A stretch of DNA of 10,182 bases from an uncultured Bacillaceae bacterium (GTDB lineage: Bacteria; Bacillota; Bacilli; Bacillales; Caldibacillaceae): assembly GCA_937951955.1 (NCBI GenBank), contig CALGAD010000085.1, positions 1-10,182 on the forward strand, given 5' to 3'. Within the stretch, counting starts at the first letter, position 1, and every line of letters begins with the position of its first letter. The notes below the pieces were generated by a model, which did no database searches, was not told where the DNA came from, and saw only the letters and a list, made by a program, of their open reading frames with translations. The position numbers were made by a program, and so were the translations under genes. Of this stretch, positions 1 to 6,575 are shown piece after piece.

Positions 1-33
1 TTCCCCTTGCGAGAGTAGGACGTCGCCGGGCAA
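1..33 (+). rRNA. rrf: 5S rRNA, 3' end (partial, cut by window edge)
   Basis: The first bases match the conserved 3' part of Firmicute 5S rRNA: a cccc run, then GCGAGAGTAGGACGTCGCC and a final GGGCAA that would pair with the unseen 5' end. A strong terminator begins four bases later, as expected for the last gene of an rRNA operon. In Bacillus subtilis an rRNA operon also directly precedes ctsR, so gene order supports the call. The 5' two thirds of the gene lies outside the window. The exact 3' end is inferred from the terminal helix and could be off by a few bases. Confidence 0.9.
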
Positions 34-36
34 ATC

Positions 37-85
37 AAAAGCTGTTTCATTGATGGAAATCTTTGAAACAGCTTTTTCAATTTTT
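37..85 (+). terminator. Rho-independent terminator of the rRNA operon
   Basis: A perfect 13-bp stem pairs 37-49 (AAAAGCTGTTTCA) with 64-76 (TGAAACAGCTTTT). Inside it a short GAT/ATC helix is capped by GGAA, a GNRA-type tetraloop, after a 2x2 mismatch. The 3' arm runs into a T-rich tail (73-85). Its place right after the 5S end makes it the rRNA operon terminator. Confidence 0.93.
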
Positions 86-86
86 A

Positions 87-302
87 ACTCCTAATTTCCC
101 TTGCAGCTTCTTAACGAATGAAATGGCAAGAAAATTTTTAATGAATCAAACATAAATTGTTATGTAGAGGTATTCATTTTTCATTGATATTTTTTGTCAT
201 CTCAGGTAGTTACGATCAGCAACGATGTTTTATCTTTGAATATGTATGGAAAAAATGGATAATGCGAGACTTTTGCGCATTTCATTTTGTATAAGCGTTC
301 AT
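87..302. other. AT-rich intergenic stretch between rRNA terminator and ctsR promoter
   Basis: No open reading frame with a ribosome binding site is visible here on either strand. The stretch is AT-rich and holds several poor promoter-like hexamers. The only one worth noting is GTTTTA (227-232) spaced 15 from GGAAAA (248-253), a loose fit to a sigma-B promoter. No tRNA cloverleaf, repeat array or transposon end is visible. Confidence 0.6.
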
Positions 303-327
303 TCACAAAAATTTGTGATTTCCATAC

Positions 328-357
328 TTGCCTTTTATGTTTCGTTCTATATATAAT
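328..357 (+). promoter_or_regulatory. Sigma-A-type promoter of the ctsR operon
   Basis: A perfect -10 hexamer TATAAT lies at 352-357. Eighteen bases upstream is TTGCCT (328-333), a four-of-six match to the -35 consensus. The predicted start of transcription is near 364, exactly where the CtsR operator begins. A repressor bound there would block initiation. The -35 is only moderate, so the pairing of the two boxes is an inference. Confidence 0.75.
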
Positions 358-363
358 ATAATT

Positions 364-380
364 AGTCAAATATAGTCAAA
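364..380 (+). promoter_or_regulatory. CtsR operator (tandem heptad repeat)
   Basis: Two identical heptads AGTCAAA (364-370 and 374-380) are separated by TAT. This fits the known CtsR consensus of two (A/G)GTCAAA heptads separated by three bases. A third, imperfect heptad AGTCAGA follows at 380-386. The site covers the predicted transcription start of the ctsR promoter, so CtsR should autoregulate its own operon in the usual way for class III heat-shock genes. Confidence 0.94.
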
Positions 381-424
381 GTCAGATGGTAACTGGATTG
401 TGGGAAGTAAGCATTACTGGAAGC

Positions 425-431
425 AAGGGGG
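425..431 (+). promoter_or_regulatory. Ribosome binding site deciding the ctsR TTG start
   Basis: AAGGGGG lies seven bases before the TTG at 439. The GTG at 400 in the same frame has no comparable site and would add 13 residues not expected in CtsR. The site therefore supports the TTG start. Confidence 0.75.
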
Positions 432-438
432 AAAGACA

Positions 439-900
439 TTGAAAAACATTTCTGATATCATAGAAGAATATTTGAAGCAAGTATTAGAAAAAAGTGAAGA
501 AGAAATTGTTGAGATAAAGCGAAGTGAAATCGCCAATAAGTTTCAATGTGTTCCTTCACAAATTAACTATGTGATCAATACGAGGTTTACCCTTGAGCGG
601 GGCTATATAGTGGAAAGTAAACGGGGTGGCGGGGGCTTTATACGAATTATTAAGGTAAGACCGACTAATCATTTTTCACTCATCGAACATTTAATGTCAT
701 TGATTGGCAATTCGATACCACAGTCTACTTGCCTGGACATTATCGAGCGTCTCGTGGAAGAAGAAGTCATTACCGATCGAGAAGCGAAAATCATGGCGAG
801 TGTCATTGATCGAAATGTCCTCAAAATCGAATTACCGGAACGGGACCGCTTGCGCGCACGAATGTTAAAAGCGATGTTGCGGGTCCTTAGTTACGAATAA
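439..900 (+). CDS. ctsR: CtsR, transcriptional repressor of class III stress genes
   Basis: CtsR is the dimeric repressor of clp genes in low-GC Gram-positives; it binds tandem heptad operators such as the one at 364-380. The predicted protein has 153 residues, the usual family length. The N-terminal winged helix-turn-helix (about 1-72) holds the recognition segment around FQCVPSQINYVINTRF and the glycine-rich wing RGGGG (R62, G63-G66). In characterised CtsR proteins this wing contacts DNA, acts as heat sensor and carries an arginine phosphorylated by McsB. The C-terminal half (about 80-150, with RLVEEEVITDREAKIM) is the dimerisation and regulatory domain. The TTG start is chosen for the ribosome binding site at 425-431 and because the sequence then begins KNISDII, as in relatives; a GTG at 400 is possible but unlikely. 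It is first of a four-gene operon, 24 bases before mcsA. Confidence 0.96.
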   Translation: MKNISDIIEEYLKQVLEKSEEEIVEIKRSEIANKFQCVPSQINYVINTRFTLERGYIVESKRGGGGFIRIIKVRPTNHFSLIEHLMSLIGNSIPQSTCLDIIERLVEEEVITDREAKIMASVIDRNVLKIELPERDRLRARMLKAMLRVLSYE

Positions 901-924
901 ACTTATATAAATAGAGGTGGAACG

Positions 925-1473
925 ATGATTTGTCAAGAATGTCAAAAGCGGCCAGCAACCATGCATTTTACAAAAATAATTAATGGGGAAAAGACCGAAT
1001 TTCATTTGTGTGAAGTTTGTGCACAAGGGAAAGGGAATCTGTTTATGTCATCGTTTGAATCGCCGAGCTTAACCATTAATAATTTACTGGCAGGATTTTT
1101 TAATGTTAATCCGAATTATCAAGATACACACCCCCTCAGCAGTTCCCAAACATTACATTGCAATCAATGCGGCATGACTTTTGAGCAATTTTTGGAAGTC
1201 GGAAAGTTCGGCTGTGCCCACTGTTATGAGGCATTTGCAGATCAACTTACCCCGGTATTGAAACGGATTCACGGAGGAAACTGGAAGCATAGTGGTAAAA
1301 TCCCGAATCGTTCAGGCGGAGTCCTCCATTTACGAAAAAAAATTAGCATCTTAAAAGAAACATTACAAAATTTAGTTGCTAAAGAGGAATTCGAAAAAGC
1401 AGCCGAAGTACGGGATGAGATCCGGATGTATGAAAGAATGTTGCAAGAGGGGGAGGATTTCGATGTCCATTGA
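925..1473 (+). CDS. mcsA: McsA, zinc-binding activator of the McsB arginine kinase
   Basis: McsA is a small cytosolic partner that activates McsB and helps control CtsR and ClpC. The 182 residues show the family plan: four CxxC pairs (C3/C6, C29/C32, C79/C82, C97/C100), expected to bind zinc in two treble-clef-like modules, and a C-terminal UVR motif (about 136-171, with EEFEKAAEVRDEI) of the kind that mediates protein contacts in UvrB, UvrC and ClpC. All eight cysteines are kept, so the metal sites look intact. The ribosome binding site AGAGGTGG lies at 913-920, four bases before the ATG. The end overlaps the start of mcsB by 11 bases, which suggests translational coupling. Length and order match the Bacillus operon. 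Confidence 0.96.
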   Translation: MICQECQKRPATMHFTKIINGEKTEFHLCEVCAQGKGNLFMSSFESPSLTINNLLAGFFNVNPNYQDTHPLSSSQTLHCNQCGMTFEQFLEVGKFGCAHCYEAFADQLTPVLKRIHGGNWKHSGKIPNRSGGVLHLRKKISILKETLQNLVAKEEFEKAAEVRDEIRMYERMLQEGEDFDVH

Positions 1474-2536
1474 TAAGTTTCTGAATCAATCGAGCTGCGC
1501 CTGGATGAGTGCGGATGGCCCCCAATCGGATATCGTGTTGACATCGCGTATTCGCCTGGCGAGAAATTTAAAAGATTATTTGTACCCGACCATGTTTTCT
1601 GCAAAGGATGCACAAGAAATTGTTAATAAAGTAGAGGAGGTCATTTCCAGACTTTCCGACGATTCCCCCTTAAAGGGAGTGGAAATGATCCGGATGAATA
1701 CGCTGGATCCATTACAAAAACAAGTCCTCGTTGAAAAACATCTAATCAGCCCCCATTTGGCCGAAGAATCCCCAAATGGTGCCTGTTTAATTACTGACAA
1801 CGAAGAAATCAGCATTATGGTGAATGAGGAAGACCATATTCGGATTCAGTGTATCACCTCTGGCTTACAGCTGAATAATGCTTTGGATATAGCATTTAGT
1901 GTAGACGATCAGCTCGAGGAGCATTTGGATTATGCCTTTAATGAGGTTCGCGGATATTTAACAAGTTGTCCGACCAATGTTGGTACGGGAATGAGAGCAT
2001 CGGTCATGATGCATTTGCCTGGTTTAGTGATGACAAGGCAAATCAATCAAGTGTTGCCAAGTTTAAACCAATTAGGGATTGCCGTACGCGGTATTTACGG
2101 TGAAGGTAGCGAGGCAATTGGGAATATTTTCCAGATATCGAATCAAATCACCCTCGGAAAATCCGAAAATGACATCATCATGGATTTAACAACGATCGTG
2201 GAGCAAATTATTGAACAGGAACGAACAGCACGACAGCAAATTAAAAATACTGCAGGGGTGCAACTTGAGGATCGCATTTTTCGATCACTTGGCGTTTTGA
2301 TGAATAGCCGGATCATCGAGTCAAAGGAAGCCGCTCAATGTATATCGGACGTTCGTTTAGGGATAGACTTGGGATATATTGATAACATTTCAGCTACGGT
2401 TTTAAACGAACTGATGATTTTAACACAGCCGGGTATTCTACAACAACAAGCAGGAAAAACATTGCGGCCGTTTGATCGGGATGTCCGCAGGGCAACATTA
2501 ATCCGTGAACGAATTCGTATGGGAGATCATGCATAA
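1463..2536 (+). CDS. mcsB: McsB, protein-arginine kinase
   Basis: McsB phosphorylates arginine side chains, which marks unfolded proteins for ClpCP and inactivates CtsR. The 357-residue protein resembles phosphagen (creatine/arginine) kinases. Visible motifs are the ATP-contacting TSRIRLARN (27-35), the acidic NEEDHIR loop (121-127), and the catalytic cysteine in SCPTNVGTGMRAS (C169). Near the C-terminus RDVRRA (339-344) fits the RDxxRA phosphoarginine-binding site that gives allosteric control. All key residues are present, so the enzyme should be active. The ATG at 1463 is chosen because GGGGGAGG (1449-1456) precedes it by six bases; the frame is open upstream to 1376 but that part overlaps mcsA coding sequence. 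It starts 11 bases before the mcsA stop. Its own stop overlaps the clpC ribosome binding site. Confidence 0.96.
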   Translation: MSIDKFLNQSSCAWMSADGPQSDIVLTSRIRLARNLKDYLYPTMFSAKDAQEIVNKVEEVISRLSDDSPLKGVEMIRMNTLDPLQKQVLVEKHLISPHLAEESPNGACLITDNEEISIMVNEEDHIRIQCITSGLQLNNALDIAFSVDDQLEEHLDYAFNEVRGYLTSCPTNVGTGMRASVMMHLPGLVMTRQINQVLPSLNQLGIAVRGIYGEGSEAIGNIFQISNQITLGKSENDIIMDLTTIVEQIIEQERTARQQIKNTAGVQLEDRIFRSLGVLMNSRIIESKEAAQCISDVRLGIDLGYIDNISATVLNELMILTQPGILQQQAGKTLRPFDRDVRRATLIRERIRMGDHA

Positions 2537-2549
2537 AGGAGGTAAAAAG

Positions 2550-4979
2550 ATGTTATTTGGCCGTTTTACCGAGAGAGCACAAAAAGTGATGGCTTTATCA
2601 CAGGAAGAAGCCATTCGTTTAAAACATAGTAATGTAGGTACGGAACATATTTTACTCGGCCTGGTCCGGGAAGGGGAAGGCATTGCAGCAAAAGCATTGT
2701 ATGCCATCGGGGTCACTCCTGAAAAAATCCAAAAAGAGGTTGAAAGCTTGATTGGTGTGGGGACCGAGCTCCATCATACTCCCCAGTATACACCGCGGGC
2801 TAAAAAAGTCATTGAGCTTTCCATGGACGAAGCTCGCAAACTCGGTCATTCGTATGTAGGTACAGAACATATTTTACTAGGGTTGATTCGCGAAGGGGAA
2901 GGCGTTGCCGCTAGAGTTTTAAGCAATTTAGGTGTGAGTTTAAATAAGGCGCGTCAACAAGTTTTACAGCTGTTAGGAAACAATGACTCTGGAAGTGGAA
3001 CATCAGGGAATAGTACGAGTGTAAGTACACCTACTCTGGATAGCCTGGCACGGGATTTAACGCAAACCGCCAAAGAAGGAAAACTCGATCCGGTGATTGG
3101 CAGAAGTAAAGAAATTCAGCGGGTCATTGAGGTGTTGAGCCGGAGGACGAAAAACAATCCTGTACTAATTGGCGAGCCCGGGGTAGGAAAAACGGCAATT
3201 GCAGAGGGTCTCGCCCAGCAAATTGTCAATAACGAGGTGCCGGAAATCTTGCGGAATAAGCGGGTCATGACTTTAGATATGGGGACGGTTGTGGCCGGAA
3301 CGAAATATCGTGGTGAATTTGAAGATCGTCTGAAAAAAGTCATGGATGAAATCCGGCAGGCGGGCAATATCATCTTATTTATCGATGAACTGCATACGTT
3401 AATTGGTGCCGGCGGTGCGGAAGGTGCGATCGATGCATCGAATATCTTAAAACCGGCTTTATCCAGAGGGGAAATTCAATGTATCGGTGCCACGACATTG
3501 GATGAATATCGCAAATATATCGAAAAAGATGCGGCACTGGAGCGGCGTTTCCAGCCGATCATGGTCGACGAACCAACAGTGGAAGAATCGATACAAATTT
3601 TATACGGCCTCAGGGATCGTTATGAAGCCCATCACCGGGTTGCAATAACCGATGAAGCAATCGAAGCGGCTGTTAAAATGTCCGATCGCTATATATCCGA
3701 TCGCTTCTTGCCAGATAAAGCCATTGATTTGATTGATGAAGCAGGTTCTAAAGTGCGTCTCCGCAATTTCACAACGCCACCGAATTTGAAGGAATTAGAA
3801 GTGAAATTAGATGAAGTTCGCAAAGAAAAAGATGCTGCTGTACAAAGTCAAGAGTTTGAAAAAGCAGCTTCTTTACGGGATATGGAGCAACGTATTCGCA
3901 GACAACTAGAAGAGGAAAAGCAGAAATGGAAAGAAAAACAAGGTAAAGAAAATAGTCAAGTGACGGTGGATGATATCGCTGCCGTTGTCTCCAGCTGGAC
4001 TGGAATTCCGGTGAATAAATTAACGGAAAGCGAAACAGAAAGACTCTTACGTCTTGAAGAAATACTCCACAAACGGGTCATTGGTCAAGACGAAGCGGTG
4101 AAGGCGGTAGCGAAGGCTGTTCGCCGAGCCCGGGCAGGTTTAGGCGATCCGAAACGTCCGATTGGTTCATTTATCTTCCTCGGACCGACAGGGGTCGGTA
4201 AAACGGAGTTAGCCCGGGCATTAGCAGAAGCCATGTTTGGTGATGAGGATGCCATGATCCGAATTGACATGAGTGAATATATGGAGAAACATTCCACTTC
4301 GCGACTTGTCGGTTCACCGCCGGGATATGTCGGCTATGATGAAGGCGGACAGCTGACTGAAAAAGTACGCCGGAAGCCTTATTCCGTCATCCTCTTCGAT
4401 GAAATTGAAAAAGCCCATCCAGATGTCTTTAATATTCTCTTACAGGTGCTCGATGATGGTAGATTGACGGATTCCAAAGGTCGAACGGTCGACTTCCGCA
4501 ACACTATCGTGATCATGACTTCAAACGTCGGTGCCAGTTCGTTGCGCTACAACAAGTATGTTGGTTTTAGTGTCGATGATGAAAAGGTGGATTATGAGCG
4601 CATGAAAGACCAGGTGATGGAAGAGTTAAAACGGTCGTTCCGTCCCGAATTCCTCAACCGTATTGACGAGGTTATAGTCTTTCATGCTTTGGAAAAAGAA
4701 CAATTGAAAGAAATTGTCACCTTGTTATCAGAAACATTGATTGAACGAATGAGAAACCAAGATATCGAACTCGAACTATCCGATAAAGCTAAAACCAAGA
4801 TTGTCGAGGAAGGATATGAACCGGAATATGGTGCAAGACCTCTACGACGTGCCATTCAGAAAAATATCGAAGACTTATTGTCCGAAGAATTGCTTAAAGG
4901 TACAATAAAAGCAGGACAAAAGGTCCTTGTTGATGTCGAGGACGGAAAATTTGTCGTCAAACAGCGTGTTTATTCATAA
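2550..4979 (+). CDS. clpC: ClpC, AAA+ unfoldase of the ClpCP protease
   Basis: ClpC is a hexameric HSP100 unfoldase that feeds substrates, including phosphoarginine-tagged proteins, to ClpP. The 809 residues show the full class I layout. Two N-domain repeats (about 3-143) each hold GTEHILLGL and a REGEG motif. The first ATPase has Walker A GEPGVGKT (208-215) and Walker B ILFIDE (275-280). The middle UVR-like coiled coil (about 411-460) includes EFEKAA with F436, the position used by adaptor MecA in relatives. The second ATPase has Walker A GPTGVGKT (545-552), Walker B ILFDE (614-618) and sensor-2 GARPLRR (761-767). I cannot pick out a specific ClpP-binding loop with confidence. The ATG at 2550 follows AAAGGAGG (2535-2542); an in-frame upstream start at 2505 lies inside mcsB and lacks a site. 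Last gene before a hairpin. Confidence 0.98.
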   Translation: MLFGRFTERAQKVMALSQEEAIRLKHSNVGTEHILLGLVREGEGIAAKALYAIGVTPEKIQKEVESLIGVGTELHHTPQYTPRAKKVIELSMDEARKLGHSYVGTEHILLGLIREGEGVAARVLSNLGVSLNKARQQVLQLLGNNDSGSGTSGNSTSVSTPTLDSLARDLTQTAKEGKLDPVIGRSKEIQRVIEVLSRRTKNNPVLIGEPGVGKTAIAEGLAQQIVNNEVPEILRNKRVMTLDMGTVVAGTKYRGEFEDRLKKVMDEIRQAGNIILFIDELHTLIGAGGAEGAIDASNILKPALSRGEIQCIGATTLDEYRKYIEKDAALERRFQPIMVDEPTVEESIQILYGLRDRYEAHHRVAITDEAIEAAVKMSDRYISDRFLPDKAIDLIDEAGSKVRLRNFTTPPNLKELEVKLDEVRKEKDAAVQSQEFEKAASLRDMEQRIRRQLEEEKQKWKEKQGKENSQVTVDDIAAVVSSWTGIPVNKLTESETERLLRLEEILHKRVIGQDEAVKAVAKAVRRARAGLGDPKRPIGSFIFLGPTGVGKTELARALAEAMFGDEDAMIRIDMSEYMEKHSTSRLVGSPPGYVGYDEGGQLTEKVRRKPYSVILFDEIEKAHPDVFNILLQVLDDGRLTDSKGRTVDFRNTIVIMTSNVGASSLRYNKYVGFSVDDEKVDYERMKDQVMEELKRSFRPEFLNRIDEVIVFHALEKEQLKEIVTLLSETLIERMRNQDIELELSDKAKTKIVEEGYEPEYGARPLRRAIQKNIEDLLSEELLKGTIKAGQKVLVDVEDGKFVVKQRVYS
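2634..2881 (+). repeat. Internal direct repeat encoding the two ClpC N-domain halves
   Basis: A 26-base unit at 2634-2659 recurs at 2856-2881 with 24 identical bases, 222 bases (74 codons) apart. Both encode VGTEHILLG, and both are followed by a GAAGGGGAAGGC segment encoding EGEG. It is part of the clpC gene and reflects the duplicated N-terminal Clp domain, not a mobile element. Confidence 0.85.
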
Positions 4980-5006
4980 AAAATTCATATTTATTTAGTA
5001 TTAAAT

Positions 5007-5052
5007 GGATAAGGGACAACATCACTTCCTGCACGTTGTCTCTTATCCCTTT
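5007..5052 (+). terminator. Hairpin terminator after clpC
   Basis: A 14-bp stem pairs 5007-5020 (GGATAAGGGACAAC) with 5035-5048, with one G-U pair and otherwise perfect, and a 14-base loop. It stands 28 bases after the clpC stop and closes the heat-shock operon. The T run after it is short (CTTTATAAT), so termination may be partial, letting some transcripts reach radA. Confidence 0.75.
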
Positions 5053-5089
5053 ATAATAAATTGCAAATAATAGTTATAAGGGGAAAATT

Positions 5090-6466
5090 ATGGCGAAAGT
5101 TAAAACAAAATTTGTCTGTTCATCTTGTGGATATGTTTCACCGAAGTGGATGGGGAGATGTCCCAACTGTCAGAACTGGAATACATTAGTAGAGGAAGTG
5201 GAAGAGACCAAGACCGGACGTCGCAGCCATTGGCAAAATAGCCAGGGTGAACTTTCTGCAGTAAAAGCCGTTCCCATTACAAGTATTGATTCTGTACAAG
5301 AAGAGAGGATTTTAACGCAGTCCAGTGAATTGAATCGGGTGTTAGGCGGCGGCATTGTCAAAGGATCACTAGTATTAATTGGCGGTGACCCCGGGATTGG
5401 TAAATCCACCTTATTATTACAAATTTCAGCTCAGCTCGCTTCCTCGGGAAAAAGGGTCCTCTATATTTCCGGTGAAGAATCGATTAAACAAACGAAAATG
5501 CGGGCAGAGCGGCTCGGAGTTGCCACTGATAATCTTTACGTCTTCGCTGAAACGAATTTTCACTTCATCGAAGAATCCATCCGTGAGGTAAAGCCGAGTT
5601 TTGCAGTCATTGACTCCATCCAGACAATCTTCCATCCTGATATCACTTCAGCTCCTGGTTCCGTTTCACAAGTTCGTGAGAATACAAGTGAAATTATGCG
5701 CATCGCCAAAACGACAGGCATCCCAATCTTTATTGTTGGCCATGTCACAAAGGAAGGTGCGATTGCAGGACCGCGGGTACTAGAACACATGGTAGATACG
5801 GTACTGTATTTTGAAGGTGAGCGTCATCAAACGTTCCGGATTTTGCGATCCGTGAAAAATCGCTTCGGTTCTACCAACGAAATTGGCGTTTTTGAAATGA
5901 AAGAAGACGGTCTGAAAGAAGTGGAAAATCCTTCGGAAATGTTCCTTGATGAACGTTCGGCAGGGGCTTCTGGTTCAACGGTGGTCGCGGCGATGGAAGG
6001 AACGCGACCAATTCTCGTGGAAATTCAAGCGTTAATCACCCCGGCTACATTTGGTAATCCGCGCCGGATGGCTACAGGTCTTGATTATAATCGGGTTTCG
6101 TTACTGATGGCGGTACTGGAAAAACGCGCTGGAATGCTTTTGCAAAATCAAGATGCTTATTTGAAAGTTGCTGGTGGTGTGAAATTGGATGAACCGGCCA
6201 TTGACCTGGCCATTGCCATTAGCATTGCTTCCAGTTTTCGCGATGAGCCGACAGAGGCGACCGACTGTTTTATCGGTGAAGTAGGACTCGCAGGTGAAAT
6301 CCGGCGGGTAAATCGCATCGACCAGCGAGTCATGGAAGCGGCGAAATTAGGCTTTAAGCGGATTTTCATACCGAAGGGGAATTTAACAGGGTGGAAAGTT
6401 CCCGATGGGATTGAACTCGTAGGCGTGTCTACGATTAGCGAAGCCTTGAAACTTGCCTTGTATTAG
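5090..6466 (+). CDS. radA: RadA (Sms), DNA repair and recombination ATPase
   Basis: RadA is a RecA-like motor that helps branch migration in homologous recombination and, in Firmicutes, natural transformation. The 458 residues fit the family. An N-terminal C4 zinc finger (C10, C13, C24, C27) precedes the RecA-like core with Walker A GDPGIGKST (99-107) and Walker B VIDSIQ (173-178). The RadA-specific KNRFG motif follows at 256-260. The C-terminal part (about 290-458) is the Lon-protease-like scaffold domain, not expected to be proteolytic. The ATG at 5090 follows AAGGGGA (5078-5084). It sits downstream of the clpC hairpin with no convincing promoter of its own, so read-through from the ctsR operon is likely to contribute. 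In B. subtilis the next gene is disA; here it is yacL, 109 bases on. Confidence 0.97.
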   Translation: MAKVKTKFVCSSCGYVSPKWMGRCPNCQNWNTLVEEVEETKTGRRSHWQNSQGELSAVKAVPITSIDSVQEERILTQSSELNRVLGGGIVKGSLVLIGGDPGIGKSTLLLQISAQLASSGKRVLYISGEESIKQTKMRAERLGVATDNLYVFAETNFHFIEESIREVKPSFAVIDSIQTIFHPDITSAPGSVSQVRENTSEIMRIAKTTGIPIFIVGHVTKEGAIAGPRVLEHMVDTVLYFEGERHQTFRILRSVKNRFGSTNEIGVFEMKEDGLKEVENPSEMFLDERSAGASGSTVVAAMEGTRPILVEIQALITPATFGNPRRMATGLDYNRVSLLMAVLEKRAGMLLQNQDAYLKVAGGVKLDEPAIDLAIAISIASSFRDEPTEATDCFIGEVGLAGEIRRVNRIDQRVMEAAKLGFKRIFIPKGNLTGWKVPDGIELVGVSTISEALKLALY

Positions 6467-6496
6467 AAAGCTCGCTGATACGTGTATTTCAGTTCT

Positions 6497-6525
6497 TTAA
6501 CAAATTGAAAATAAATCTGTAATAT
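6497..6525 (+). promoter_or_regulatory. Candidate sigma-A promoter for yacL
   Basis: TTAACA (6497-6502, five of six to the -35 consensus) is spaced 17 bases from TAATAT (6520-6525, four of six). It lies 30 bases after radA and leaves a leader of about 45 bases before yacL. A perfect TATAAT at 6551-6556 lies closer to the gene but has no fitting -35 box. Confidence 0.45.
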
Positions 6526-6575
6526 TACGTTTTAAAAGGAATTTATTGTTTATAATGGTAACAGGAGGTGACACT

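Noticed and set aside
1376..1462. Extended N-terminus for McsB
   Set aside because: The open frame upstream lies inside mcsA, lacks a ribosome binding site at its start, and adds residues not found in McsB. The ATG at 1463 has a strong site.
1269..1613. Long antisense frame opposite mcsA and mcsB
   Set aside because: It overlaps two well-supported genes, has no recognisable domain or ribosome binding site, and its composition is that of a reversed coding strand. The same holds for the other minus-strand frames in the window, such as 7676-8023 and 9608-9889.
5052..5057. TATAAT before radA as a promoter -10
   Set aside because: No acceptable -35 lies 16-18 bases upstream (the best is CTGCAC). 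The hexamer sits in the tail of the clpC hairpin.
6475..6492. Small hairpin after radA as a terminator
   Set aside because: CTGA/TCAG and TAC/GTA can pair only with a bulge and a tiny loop, and there is no proper T run.
6551..6556. TATAAT just before yacL as a promoter -10
   Set aside because: Nearby -35 candidates are at wrong spacing (TTTAAA is 14 bases away), and transcripts would begin inside or past the ribosome binding site.
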